Assembly (NCBI GenBank): GCA_022826385.1 | Contig: JAJDUZ010000045.1 | Location: 1 to 48,950, forward strand | Reading direction: 5' to 3' | DNA from: Silicimonas sp. | GTDB taxonomy: Bacteria > Pseudomonadota > Alphaproteobacteria > Rhodobacterales > Rhodobacteraceae | Length of the DNA: 48,950 nt | Part shown: positions 8,384 to 16,077 of the stretch, one piece after another | Numbering within the stretch: position 1 is the stretch's first letter | Layout: each line of letters begins with the position of its first letter | Translations under genes and position numbers: made by a program | The notes under the pieces: model-generated | Seen by the model: the letters and a program-made list of their open reading frames with translations, nothing else | What the model was told of the DNA's origin: nothing | Database searches by the model: none

Positions 8384-9444
8384 TGCGCTTCCTGTTCCGC
8401 TGGCTTTGGCGCGGTGTTCTGGCGCTGGTTCTGGCGCTGGTTCTGCTGGTGCTGCTGCTGATATTGCCGGTCGGATATGTCGAGTTTGCCTGCGTGGGCC
8501 CCGAAAGTGACGGGGCAGCGCAACCTTCGCTCGTGGCCAGCGACTGGCAGAGGGACGAAAGCCGGACGCTGACGACCTATCCCGAGTGGCATATCGTGCA
8601 TGCCTATGACGACTATGCGCGGGTGATTGCTGACGGCGATCCGCACGACTTTGCCTATGTGCCTGCCATTGCCGGTTTCTGGACCTCGCTCTGCCCGTTG
8701 AAGGAACGCGCCGACCAGATGGGCGGGATGACCGGCGAGCAAAAGATGACGATCTATACGATCGGCGTCAGCTTCTCGCTCGAGATGTTGGCAAAGGCTG
8801 CTTACGAGGAAACGCTGGGCCGGATTGCAACGCTTTTGCGTGGGCCCGAGCGCGCCGTTCTGGATGATCGAAGTGCCGAGCGTGCGGCTGATTATGCCCG
8901 GTTCTTGCAGCAGACGCCGTGGTACAAGTGGCCGTTCGGCGACGACATCAAGGTGTTGGAGAACGAAGGTGGCGAAGGGTTCCGGGATCGCGAACGCCGT
9001 TTCGCCCTTCGGAACGAGGCCGCCGCAAAGAGCGTTTACGCTGGTTTGATCGCGCAGGCGGTCGAAGGGATCGGCGCGGACGCGCTTCGGATGCGCAGCG
9101 TTGTGAGCGGGGTCACCGAAAACAGGTTGAGCGCGATCGATGGGATCACGGTGATCGGTGCCAACGACGCTGGGATCGAGATCGAGACGGACAGGTATCG
9201 CCGTTTCACCCGGCTGGCCGAGGAGATCGCGGCTTCAGGTGGTGACTTTGTCGAAATTGCCGGGAACCATGATATTCTGTTTACGGCGCTCTCAAGTCAG
9301 CCCGCGCACCCGCAGGCGGTCTATTCGTTCCCGCGACAAGGCTATGGGGACTTTCGACACCTGATTGTCCTGCCGGTCGCGGCTTTGGCTAAGCGATTGC
9401 GCGAACTGGATGGGCTGACGTTGGAACATATCCATGACTATTAA
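8383..9444 (+). CDS. Membrane-anchored protein of unknown function
   Basis: A 353-residue protein with one strongly hydrophobic, almost all Leu/Val N-terminal helix (residues about 9-28), then a soluble domain probably facing the periplasm. Recognisable but unassigned stretches are TTYPEWHIVHAYDDYA near residue 65, PAIAGFWTSLCPLK near 95, and PWYKWPFGDD near 182; they are rich in aromatic and His residues. I do not recognise the family. The start codon shares one base with the previous stop (TGATG), and the next gene starts 11 bp before its end. Its position between an exported flavoenzyme and other membrane proteins suggests one functional unit. Confidence 0.72.
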   Translation: MRFLFRWLWRGVLALVLALVLLVLLLILPVGYVEFACVGPESDGAAQPSLVASDWQRDESRTLTTYPEWHIVHAYDDYARVIADGDPHDFAYVPAIAGFWTSLCPLKERADQMGGMTGEQKMTIYTIGVSFSLEMLAKAAYEETLGRIATLLRGPERAVLDDRSAERAADYARFLQQTPWYKWPFGDDIKVLENEGGEGFRDRERRFALRNEAAAKSVYAGLIAQAVEGIGADALRMRSVVSGVTENRLSAIDGITVIGANDAGIEIETDRYRRFTRLAEEIAASGGDFVEIAGNHDILFTALSSQPAHPQAVYSFPRQGYGDFRHLIVLPVAALAKRLRELDGLTLEHIHDY

Positions 9445-9745
9445 CCGCATCTTGCTGACGTTGATCGCGGTCTTCGTCGGCTGGATCGCGGTCATGGCCT
9501 TAGTCATGCGGTTTTCCGATGCGGCGCCGGCCGCCGTGGTGCCTTGGCCGACACGCGCCTTCCTGAAAGAACTGCCCCCAGAAGCCGCAATCCTCGATGT
9601 GAACGGGCTGGCGGTGACGTTTGCCAACCGCCCGGATCTTGCGAAAGACCTTTATGCCGCCGGAGCATGGCTTGTGCTTCCGGCCGGGCTGGTCGGATGC
9701 CTGCCCCTGAGCGAACGCCAGAAAGAGGCCTTGTTGCGCCGCTAG
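9434..9745 (+). CDS. Small membrane protein, unknown function
   Basis: A 103-residue protein with an N-terminal membrane helix (residues about 5-26) and a hydrophobic stretch near residues 77-92 (AGAWLVLPAGLVGCLPL) that may be a second helix. There is no recognisable family. It overlaps the previous gene by 11 bp and is the last gene of the 6.5-9.7 kb operon. Its stop codon lies in a palindromic CTAG that also provides the stop of the convergent gene on the other strand. Confidence 0.65.
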   Translation: MTINRILLTLIAVFVGWIAVMALVMRFSDAAPAAVVPWPTRAFLKELPPEAAILDVNGLAVTFANRPDLAKDLYAAGAWLVLPAGLVGCLPLSERQKEALLRR

Positions 9746-10248
9746 CGCAACCACGCCGCGTAGTCGGGATGCTGGTCGGCCATATCCTGATAGAGCCAGA
9801 CCATCCGGTCCACGAACCACACTTTCGGCAAGATAACGAGCACCACGCCAAGAAGCGTCATGGTCACGTCCAGCGTCCAAAGACCCCAAACCATCGGAAC
9901 CAGCCCAACGGCTGACAACCCGCCAAGAATGACCGCCCAAACCCTATGATGTTCTGGAATCGGCACGGTTTTCCGGTTCAGGAACACACGCTCGCCAAAG
10001 GTCCCTTTCGAGGCCCAGGTGTCGGTGGTTTCGGGGGGCTGAAAGGCCCGCGGGTTGATCCACGTCCAGAACAGGGCAAGGGCCAGCGGGATCAGCGCCC
10101 ACCATCCCAACCAAACCCGGCTCCAGATGGCCAAGAGAATGAGTGGAAGGCAGGTGAACCGGGTCCAGACGCTCCACGGGTTGGCATGGCGCATCCATGT
10201 TGCGTCATCCATGGCCATGCCACGCTCGGCCAGTTTGAAAAGATCCAT
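9742..10248 (-). CDS. DUF6653-like membrane protein
   Basis: A 168-residue protein with four hydrophobic segments in two pairs: residues about 31-45 and 48-64, then after a soluble loop about 107-122 and 126-145. The motif MRHANPWSVWTR near residue 20 and the loop INPRAFQPPETTDTW-SKGTFGERVFL are characteristic of a conserved family that I remember as DUF6653. The C-terminus YQDMADQHPDYAAWLR is soluble. No function is known to me. It is convergent with the preceding operon and divergent from the thioredoxin gene. Confidence 0.75.
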   Translation of the reverse strand: MDLFKLAERGMAMDDATWMRHANPWSVWTRFTCLPLILLAIWSRVWLGWWALIPLALALFWTWINPRAFQPPETTDTWASKGTFGERVFLNRKTVPIPEHHRVWAVILGGLSAVGLVPMVWGLWTLDVTMTLLGVVLVILPKVWFVDRMVWLYQDMADQHPDYAAWLR

Positions 10249-10267
10249 CTGCTTTCCCCTTAGCCCC

Positions 10268-10297
10268 TTGGTTATTTGCGCGTCATACGCATATAAG
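10268..10297 (+). promoter_or_regulatory. Candidate sigma-70 promoter for the YbbN-like gene
   Basis: TTGGTT (10268-10273) and TATAAG (10292-10297) are separated by 18 bp, 29 bp before the start codon, in the 77-bp divergent intergenic region. Four and five of six bases match the consensus. A short dyad GCGTC/GACGC surrounds the -10 region and could be an operator. Seen by eye only. Confidence 0.4.
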
Positions 10298-10325
10298 ACG
10301 CGACACAGCCAATCTGGGGATCACG

Positions 10326-11243
10326 ATGCTTGAACTCAATCCGAATGGGGCCGAAAGCGCGCCAGCCGACCTGATCAAGGACAGCTCGGAAGCCACCTTC
10401 ATGGTGGACGTGATCGAGGAAAGCCAGAACGTCCCGGTCATCGTTGATTTCTGGGCGCCGTGGTGTGGCCCGTGCCGCCAGTTGACACCAGCGATCGAAG
10501 GGGCCGTCAAGGACGCCCGCGGGGCGGTGAAGCTGGTCAAGGTCAATGTGGACGAGAACCAGGCCATTGCGGCCCAGCTTCGCATCCAGTCGATCCCGAC
10601 CGTTTACGCGTTTTGGCAAGGTCAGCCGATCGACGGGTTCCAGGGCGCGTTGCCCGGGTCCGAGATCAAGGCGTTCATTGACCGTCTGATTCAGGCGGCA
10701 GGCGGCGAAGCGGGCGGTGGCCTGTCGGAAGCTGTCGAGAGCGCCGAGGCCATGTTGGCGGAAGGCGCTGCGGCCGATGCCGCGCAAGTCTTTGCCGCCG
10801 TCCTGCAGGAAGACGGCAACAACGCGGCGGCCTATGGCGGCCTTGTGCGCAGCTATCTTGCGCTGGACGACGTCGACCAGGCGGAAGCGGTCCTGAACGG
10901 TGCCCCGGCCGAGATCGCCGACAGTGCCGAAGTTGAAGCGGCGCGCGCGCAACTGGCCTTGGCCAAGCAGGCCGCGGATGCAGGCCCGGTCGCCGAACTG
11001 AAAGCGCAGGTCGAAGCTGATCCCGAGAACCGTCAGGCGCGCTTCGATCTGGCGCAGGCGCAGCATGCGGGTGGTGATGTGGAAGGGGCAGTTGATACGT
11101 TGCTGGACCTCTTCCGGCTGGATGCAGACTGGAACGAGGGGGCGGCCAAGGCGCAGCTCTTCACCATCTTCGAGGCATTGAAGCCGAACGACCCGGTTGC
11201 GTTGAACGGTCGCCGTAAGCTAAGTTCGATGATCTTTGCCTGA
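10326..11243 (+). CDS. Thioredoxin-domain co-chaperone, YbbN/CnoX-like
   Basis: A 305-residue protein with an N-terminal thioredoxin fold (residues about 20-128) and a C-terminal helical TPR-like region (about 135-305, Ala/Glu-rich repeats). This is the architecture of YbbN/CnoX, a holdase that hands clients to GroEL and DnaK. Unlike E. coli CnoX, which has lost the first catalytic Cys, this one keeps a full active site APWCGPC (Cys47 and Cys50), so redox activity is expected. The cis-Pro motif SIPTVYAF is present. The next gene follows 17 bp downstream and the three genes to 12096 are probably one operon. Confidence 0.88.
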   Translation: MLELNPNGAESAPADLIKDSSEATFMVDVIEESQNVPVIVDFWAPWCGPCRQLTPAIEGAVKDARGAVKLVKVNVDENQAIAAQLRIQSIPTVYAFWQGQPIDGFQGALPGSEIKAFIDRLIQAAGGEAGGGLSEAVESAEAMLAEGAAADAAQVFAAVLQEDGNNAAAYGGLVRSYLALDDVDQAEAVLNGAPAEIADSAEVEAARAQLALAKQAADAGPVAELKAQVEADPENRQARFDLAQAQHAGGDVEGAVDTLLDLFRLDADWNEGAAKAQLFTIFEALKPNDPVALNGRRKLSSMIFA

Positions 11244-11260
11244 GCCGGAGGTCGGGCTAC

Positions 11261-11917
11261 TTGGCCGTTATGATCTCACGTTCCGACTTACCTGATACGA
11301 TCCCGGTCTTTCCGTTGCCGGGTGCTTTGCTTTTGCCGCGGTCACGGCTGCCGCTGCATATCTTCGAGCCGCGCTATCTTGCGATGATCGAAGATTGCAT
11401 GAAGACCTCGACCCGCCTGATCGGCATGATCCAGCCCCGCAACGGCCAGATGAGCGGTGATCCAAAGCTGCATACAATCGGCTGTGCCGGGCGCCTGACC
11501 GCGTTTTCCGAAACGGAAGATGGTCGCTATATGATCACGCTTTCTGGCATTTCCCGGTTCCGGGTGCTGGAGGAAGTCGATGGTTTCGCGCCGTATCGGC
11601 GATGTCAGGTCTCGTGGCAGGGCTTTGACCAGGATTTCGGGCCCAGCGAGCAAGATCCGGGGCTGGATCGGGCCAAGTTCTTTCCAGCTTTGCGGTCATT
11701 CTTCGATTCCGAGGATTTACGCACCGATTGGGAGTCGCTGGAAGACGCCGATGATGAATTGCTGATCAATTCACTGTCGATGCTGTGCCCCTTCGAGCCG
11801 GAAGACAAACAAGCGTTGTTGGAGGCACCGTCATTGCAGACTCGCCGTGAGACGCTTGTGACCTTGATCGAGTTTGCCCTGCGCGGTGGCATTGCGGGCG
11901 AGGATCCGTTGCAATGA
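11261..11917 (+). CDS. Lon N-terminal (substrate-binding) domain protein
   Basis: This protein is built from the Lon protease N-terminal substrate-binding domain without the ATPase or protease parts. The characteristic start [20 protein letters not shown] and [11 protein letters not shown] are clear, followed by the beta-rich core ([15 protein letters not shown]). Such stand-alone proteins are common in alphaproteobacteria; their role is not firmly known. GGAGG at 11247-11251 is nine bases before a TTG at 11261 and eighteen before the first ATG (11270), so the TTG start is preferred; the ATG would remove three residues. The end overlaps the next gene by 4 bp. Confidence 0.85.
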   Translation: MAVMISRSDLPDTIPVFPLPGALLLPRSRLPLHIFEPRYLAMIEDCMKTSTRLIGMIQPRNGQMSGDPKLHTIGCAGRLTAFSETEDGRYMITLSGISRFRVLEEVDGFAPYRRCQVSWQGFDQDFGPSEQDPGLDRAKFFPALRSFFDSEDLRTDWESLEDADDELLINSLSMLCPFEPEDKQALLEAPSLQTRRETLVTLIEFALRGGIAGEDPLQ

Positions 11918-12096
11918 GCAACACCGTCGAATTCGACCGGCGCATGCTGGAGGCACTGGTGTGCCCCGCGACGCGCGCTCAACTGACATATGACGCTGAG
12001 CGGCAGGAGTTGATTTCCAAGGCAGCGCATCTGGCCTATCCCATCCGCGACGGTATTCCGATCATGTTGGTCGACGAGGCGCGGAAGCTCGACTGA
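11914..12096 (+). CDS. Trm112-like zinc-ribbon-type protein (UPF0434)
   Basis: A 60-residue protein of the Trm112/UPF0434 family ([17 protein letters not shown] ... [12 protein letters not shown]). Only one cysteine (ALVCPATR) remains of the usual zinc site, as in many bacterial members. Trm112 in eukaryotes and archaea activates methyltransferases; the role of bacterial members is not settled. The ATG overlaps the preceding stop (ATGA), so it is coupled to the Lon-domain gene. A dispersed repeat copy follows 28 bp downstream. Confidence 0.88.
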   Translation: MSNTVEFDRRMLEALVCPATRAQLTYDAERQELISKAAHLAYPIRDGIPIMLVDEARKLD

Positions 12097-12124
12097 ACCG
12101 CAAAGTGTCGGTGTCGGGGTATGC

Positions 12125-12144
12125 GTATTTTTGAAGAGATGAAG
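12125..12144 (+). repeat. Dispersed 3'-end motif, copy 1
   Basis: GTATTTTTGAAGAGATGAAG lies between the trm112-like gene and the convergent monooxygenase gene. The same 20 bases occur exactly at 27641-27660 and with one mismatch at 18854-18873. It is in the sense orientation of the upstream gene. No clear hairpin precedes this copy. Confidence 0.75.
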
Positions 12145-12155
12145 AGCAGGGCGCT

Positions 12156-13376
12156 TTAGAGCGGTTGACCTTTTGCCAGCCTTGGCAGCTCGCCTGTCAG
12201 GCCCGCGGCCTCGCGGATCAGGCTGCGGCGAAGGCCCGGCACGGCATTCGTGGCCGCCAGCCCGATATCCCGGACTGCACGCAGCAAGCCATTGTCGTTG
12301 GAAAACAATCTGTTGAACCCGTCTGTCGCCACCGCCAAGGCTGCGGTGTCGAAACGGCGCCACCGTTGATAACGTTCAAGGACATCGGCCCGTCCGATGT
12401 CTTCGCCACGTCTTCGGGCGTCGGTCAGCACCTCGGCCAGTGCGGCAACGTCCTTGAGCCCGGCATTCAGGCCTTGGCCCGCAATCGGATGCACCACGTG
12501 GGCAGCGTCGCCGACAAGGGCCACGCGGTCAGCGACGAAACGGTCGGCAATCGAAAGGGCCAGAGGATAGGTGAAGCGGGCGCCTGCGAGGGCGATCTCG
12601 CCCAGAAATGTGCCGAACCGGGGGCGGAGTTCGTTGAGGTAGTCGGCGTCTGACATTGCCTGAAAGCCAGCTGCCCGGTCGTGTCTTTCGGTCCAGACGA
12701 TCGAGGCGCGGTTGTCGGTCAGGGGCAGGATCGCCAAGGGGCCAGAGGGCATGAAATACTGGTGCGCAATGCCATCATGCGGATGTTCGTGCGATAGGGC
12801 ACAGACCAGTGCCGTTTGATCGTAGTTCCAGCCGGTTTTCCGAATGCCATTGCGTTGAGCGATTGCGCTGGTCTTGCCGTCGCAGCCGATCAGCAGGCTG
12901 GCCGCAATTGCGGTGCCCGAGGCAAGGCGAACGGACAAAATGCCCGCCGCGCTGTCTTCGCCGACCACACTGTCCTGGTCGATTTGCCTGACGCCCGCGT
13001 CACGCGCGGCGGCCAGCAAGGCCGGGCGCAATTTACGGTCTTCGACCATGAAGCCCATCGGGCCTTCTTCGATTTCCGCATGGTCAAAGGCCAGCATCAG
13101 GGGCGACGGTGCCTCGCCCGCGCGACCGTCAGTGACCTTGATCCCGAGGATCGGCTGTGGGTCGGCGATCCGCTCCCAGACCCCAAGCGCTGTCAAAACA
13201 CGCTTCGAGGCAATGGCCAGCGCATAGCTGCGCCCGTCGAACTTGGCGTTCGCGCGCACCTTCTGCGGGGCTGGGTCGACCAGCGTGACCTCGAAGCCTG
13301 CCGAGCGCAGGGCAAGCGCCATAGACAAACCGTTCAGGCCGCCGCCAGCGATGACGATATCGGTATACAGTGCCAT
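12156..13376 (-). CDS. FAD-dependent monooxygenase, UbiH/VisC family
   Basis: A 406-residue aromatic hydroxylase of the UbiH/UbiF/VisC group, which hydroxylates the ubiquinone ring during biosynthesis. The dinucleotide motif IVIAGGGLNGLSMALAL is at the N-terminus, FDGRSYALA follows near residue 45, and VALVGDAAHVVHPIAGQGLNAGLKD near residue 285 is the second FAD motif. The frame is open further upstream to 13550, but the sequence there has no homology and the ATG at 13376 gives the canonical start. It is divergent from the amidase (63 bp between starts). Which ring position it acts on (UbiH, UbiF or the alphaproteobacterial UbiL) cannot be decided by reading. Confidence 0.88.
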   Translation of the reverse strand: MALYTDIVIAGGGLNGLSMALALRSAGFEVTLVDPAPQKVRANAKFDGRSYALAIASKRVLTALGVWERIADPQPILGIKVTDGRAGEAPSPLMLAFDHAEIEEGPMGFMVEDRKLRPALLAAARDAGVRQIDQDSVVGEDSAAGILSVRLASGTAIAASLLIGCDGKTSAIAQRNGIRKTGWNYDQTALVCALSHEHPHDGIAHQYFMPSGPLAILPLTDNRASIVWTERHDRAAGFQAMSDADYLNELRPRFGTFLGEIALAGARFTYPLALSIADRFVADRVALVGDAAHVVHPIAGQGLNAGLKDVAALAEVLTDARRRGEDIGRADVLERYQRWRRFDTAALAVATDGFNRLFSNDNGLLRAVRDIGLAATNAVPGLRRSLIREAAGLTGELPRLAKGQPL

Positions 13377-13439
13377 AGCGCGAATATGTGCGTGATCGGG
13401 GCATTGTCCATGCGCTTTCCTGACGCTACCGTCCAACCC

Positions 13440-14762
13440 ATGGAAGATTGGCTTTACCGGTCGGCCTCCGACCTTGGACGTGGCATTGAAGCGGGTGAAA
13501 TCGACCCGCGTGCCTTGGCAGACACATATCTTGCGGCAATCGAGGCGCATGAATTCGGTGATCGGATTTACGCGCGCCTGACAGTTGATCGTGCGCGGGC
13601 CGAGGCGGATGCAGCCGCGGATCGGGCGAAGCGCGGCCTGCGGCGGTCGCCGCTGGATGGTGTGCCCATCTCATGGAAGGACCTGTACGACACCGCCGGC
13701 GTGGCGACCGAAAGCGGCAGTGCCTTGCTGGCGGGGCGCGTGCCCCAGCGCGACGCCCATGTGCTGGTCAATGCCACCGCCGCTGGCCTGGTCTGCCTTG
13801 GAAAGACCCACCAGACCGAGCTGGCGTTTTCGGGTCTTGGATTGAACCCCGTGACGGCCTCCCCGCCCTGCATCAATGACCACGAGGCCGTCTCTGGCGG
13901 GTCATCGTCGGGTGCCGGGACATCCGTGGCTTTCGGTCTTGCCGCAGTTGGAATTGGATCCGACACGGGCGGGTCGGTGCGTATCCCTTCGGTCTGGAAT
14001 GATCTTGTCGGACTGAAAACGCGGCATGGTCGGCTGTCTTCCGAGGGCGTTGTGCCGCTGTGTGCCCGCTTTGACACGGTCGGGCCCCTGTGCCGAACGG
14101 TCGAGGACGCAGCGGCAATGCTGGCGGTGCTGGAGAACGGCAAGCCCGCTGACCTGAGTGCCGCTTCCTTGCAGGGCGTGCGATTTGCCGTTCTGGAAAC
14201 ACAGGCCTTCAACGGGATCGAAGACGCGCCGCGACAGGCCTTCGATCAGGCTGTTGCGGCGTTGAAAGCGGCAGGCGCGCACGTCGAGACCATCGACATA
14301 CCAGCCGTCGCCGAAGCCACAGCACTTGGCCCCACGCTATTCCCGGCGGAAGCTTATGCAACCTGGCGGCACCGGATCGAAGCGGATGGCGAAAAGATGT
14401 ACGGGCCGGTGCGCACCCGGTTCTTGCAAGGCAAGACGATCAGCGCTGCCGATTTCATCGAAGGCTGGCGCGAGTTGGATTGCCTGCGCCTGGTCTATGC
14501 CGAGGCTGTGGCGCAATTTGACGCCGTGATCCTGCCGTCCTGTCCGATCCTGCCACCCAAGATGGCCGCGTTGGAAGCGGATGATGCGTTCTTCACGGAA
14601 CGCAATCTGATGGCGCTGCAAAATACGCGGATCGGCAATCTTCTGGGCCTTGCAGCCATCACAGTGCCAACCGGCGTGCCGTCGTGCGGGATCATGTTGC
14701 AGGGCGAACAGGAAGAGCGGTTGTTGCGGCTTGCCGCAGCCGTCGAACGCGCCCTCGCCTGA
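13440..14762 (+). CDS. Amidase (amidase-signature family)
   Basis: A 440-residue amidase-signature hydrolase. The Ser-cisSer-Lys triad is visible: Lys80 in SWKDLYD, the serine run at 155-157 in GGSSSGAG, and the nucleophile Ser179 in GSDTGGSVR. The substrate is unknown; relatives include aryl-acylamidases, allophanate hydrolase domains and GatA, but the protein is not next to gatB or gatC and is not GatA-like at the C-terminus. A much longer open frame upstream (from 12816) is antisense to the monooxygenase and is rejected. The ATG at 13440 is preferred over 13410 because it gives the usual MxDWLY-type N-terminus. The aminotransferase follows 125 bp downstream. Confidence 0.88.
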   Translation: MEDWLYRSASDLGRGIEAGEIDPRALADTYLAAIEAHEFGDRIYARLTVDRARAEADAAADRAKRGLRRSPLDGVPISWKDLYDTAGVATESGSALLAGRVPQRDAHVLVNATAAGLVCLGKTHQTELAFSGLGLNPVTASPPCINDHEAVSGGSSSGAGTSVAFGLAAVGIGSDTGGSVRIPSVWNDLVGLKTRHGRLSSEGVVPLCARFDTVGPLCRTVEDAAAMLAVLENGKPADLSAASLQGVRFAVLETQAFNGIEDAPRQAFDQAVAALKAAGAHVETIDIPAVAEATALGPTLFPAEAYATWRHRIEADGEKMYGPVRTRFLQGKTISAADFIEGWRELDCLRLVYAEAVAQFDAVILPSCPILPPKMAALEADDAFFTERNLMALQNTRIGNLLGLAAITVPTGVPSCGIMLQGEQEERLLRLAAAVERALA

Positions 14763-14887
14763 CACCCGCCCGACGCGGTGCAAAAGCCACAAATTTGCGG
14801 CCTTGCGTAAATCGCGATGGACCGAACAATCCCAAGCCGTTACTGTTGGACAAAACGGGGCGAAACGACCCCGAAATTGAGGCAGAG

Positions 14888-16063
14888 ATGGTGTTTCCCG
14901 AGCGGTTTTCGAACCTACCGGCATACGCGTGGCCGCGCCTGCGCGCGCTTCTCGACCCCGTTGAACCGGGGGGCGAACCTGTCAACTTGACCATTGGCCA
15001 GCCGCGTCACGCCTTTCCAGACTTCGTCGCGTCGACAATTTCCGAACATGCTGCGCTTTTTGGGGACTACCCGGTGAATGACGGGTTTCCGGGGCTTCTG
15101 GAGAGTATCTCGGCTTGGTTGCAAAGACGGTTCGGGGTGGCGATCCCGCCCGAGCAGGTCATGGCGCTCAATGGGACGCGTGAGGGCCTCTACAACGCGG
15201 CGATGGCGCTTTGTCCCGAGGAAAAGAACGGCACGCCCATCGTGTTGATCCCGAACCCATTCTATCAGGTCTATGCCATCGGTGCGATTTCCGTTGGCGC
15301 CGTGCCACGGTTTCTGAATGCAACGGCCGAAACCGGCTTCCTGCCCAACCTTTCGTCGCTGGATGCTGATACGCTGAACCGGACAACCGCCTACTATCTG
15401 TGCTCGCCGGCCAATCCGCAGGGGGCTGTCGCCTCGGCCGACTATTGGCGTGAAGCCTTGGCGCTGGCGGAGCTGTACGACTTCAAGATTTTCTCGGACG
15501 AATGCTATTCCGAGGTGTATCGCGACGAAAAACCGCTGAGTGGCTTGCAAGCTGCCGCCATGTTCGGCGCGGATCCGGAACGGGTCGTTGTGTTCCACTC
15601 GCTGTCCAAGCGGTCGAACCTGCCGGGCTTGCGCTCGGGCTTTGTCGCGGGTGGGCCGGAAAGCATGCGCCGTATCCGGCAATTGCGGGCCTATGCGGGG
15701 GCACCGCTGCCGATGCCGATCCAGCATGCCTCGGCCAAGGTCTGGGCGGACGAGGCGCATGTCGAAGCCAGCCGCCAGCGATATGTGACCAAGTATGACA
15801 TCGCCAACAGCGTGTTCGAGGGGATCGAAGGCTGTGGCGCTCCGGAAGCAGGGTTCTTCCTGTGGCTTCCGGTCGATGATGGCGAGGCGGCGGCACGCCG
15901 TCTCTGGGGTGAAACGGGCGTGCGGGTTCTGCCCGGCGCCTATCTGGCGCGCGAGGCCGACGGGGTGAACCCCGGGCACGGCTTTATCCGCGTCGCCATG
16001 GTGGCAGATGAAGAAGAATTGCAGCGCGGGCTCATAGCCGTTCGCGACTGCATCTATGCGTAA
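14888..16063 (+). CDS. PLP-dependent aminotransferase, class I/II (DapC-like)
   Basis: A 391-residue fold-type I aminotransferase. NLTIGQPRHAFPDF is near the start, the YPVNDGFPGLLESI substrate loop follows, and HSLSKRSNLPGLRSGF contains the Schiff-base Lys; FIRVAMV near the end holds the conserved Arg that binds the substrate carboxylate. The sequence resembles bacterial DapC/succinyldiaminopimelate aminotransferases, and alphaproteobacterial copies are often annotated so. The dapB gene of the same pathway is in this window (40.7 kb) but not linked. The start follows GAGGCAGAG. ftsK begins 14 bp downstream and is probably co-transcribed. Confidence 0.85.
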   Translation: MVFPERFSNLPAYAWPRLRALLDPVEPGGEPVNLTIGQPRHAFPDFVASTISEHAALFGDYPVNDGFPGLLESISAWLQRRFGVAIPPEQVMALNGTREGLYNAAMALCPEEKNGTPIVLIPNPFYQVYAIGAISVGAVPRFLNATAETGFLPNLSSLDADTLNRTTAYYLCSPANPQGAVASADYWREALALAELYDFKIFSDECYSEVYRDEKPLSGLQAAAMFGADPERVVVFHSLSKRSNLPGLRSGFVAGGPESMRRIRQLRAYAGAPLPMPIQHASAKVWADEAHVEASRQRYVTKYDIANSVFEGIEGCGAPEAGFFLWLPVDDGEAAARRLWGETGVRVLPGAYLAREADGVNPGHGFIRVAMVADEEELQRGLIAVRDCIYA

Positions 16064-16077
16064 GGGAAGATTGAGGC

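Noticed and set aside
12816..13439. N-terminal extension of the amidase by about 200 codons
   Set aside because: It lies antisense to the UbiH-family gene and has no homology; the amidase family starts at about 13440.
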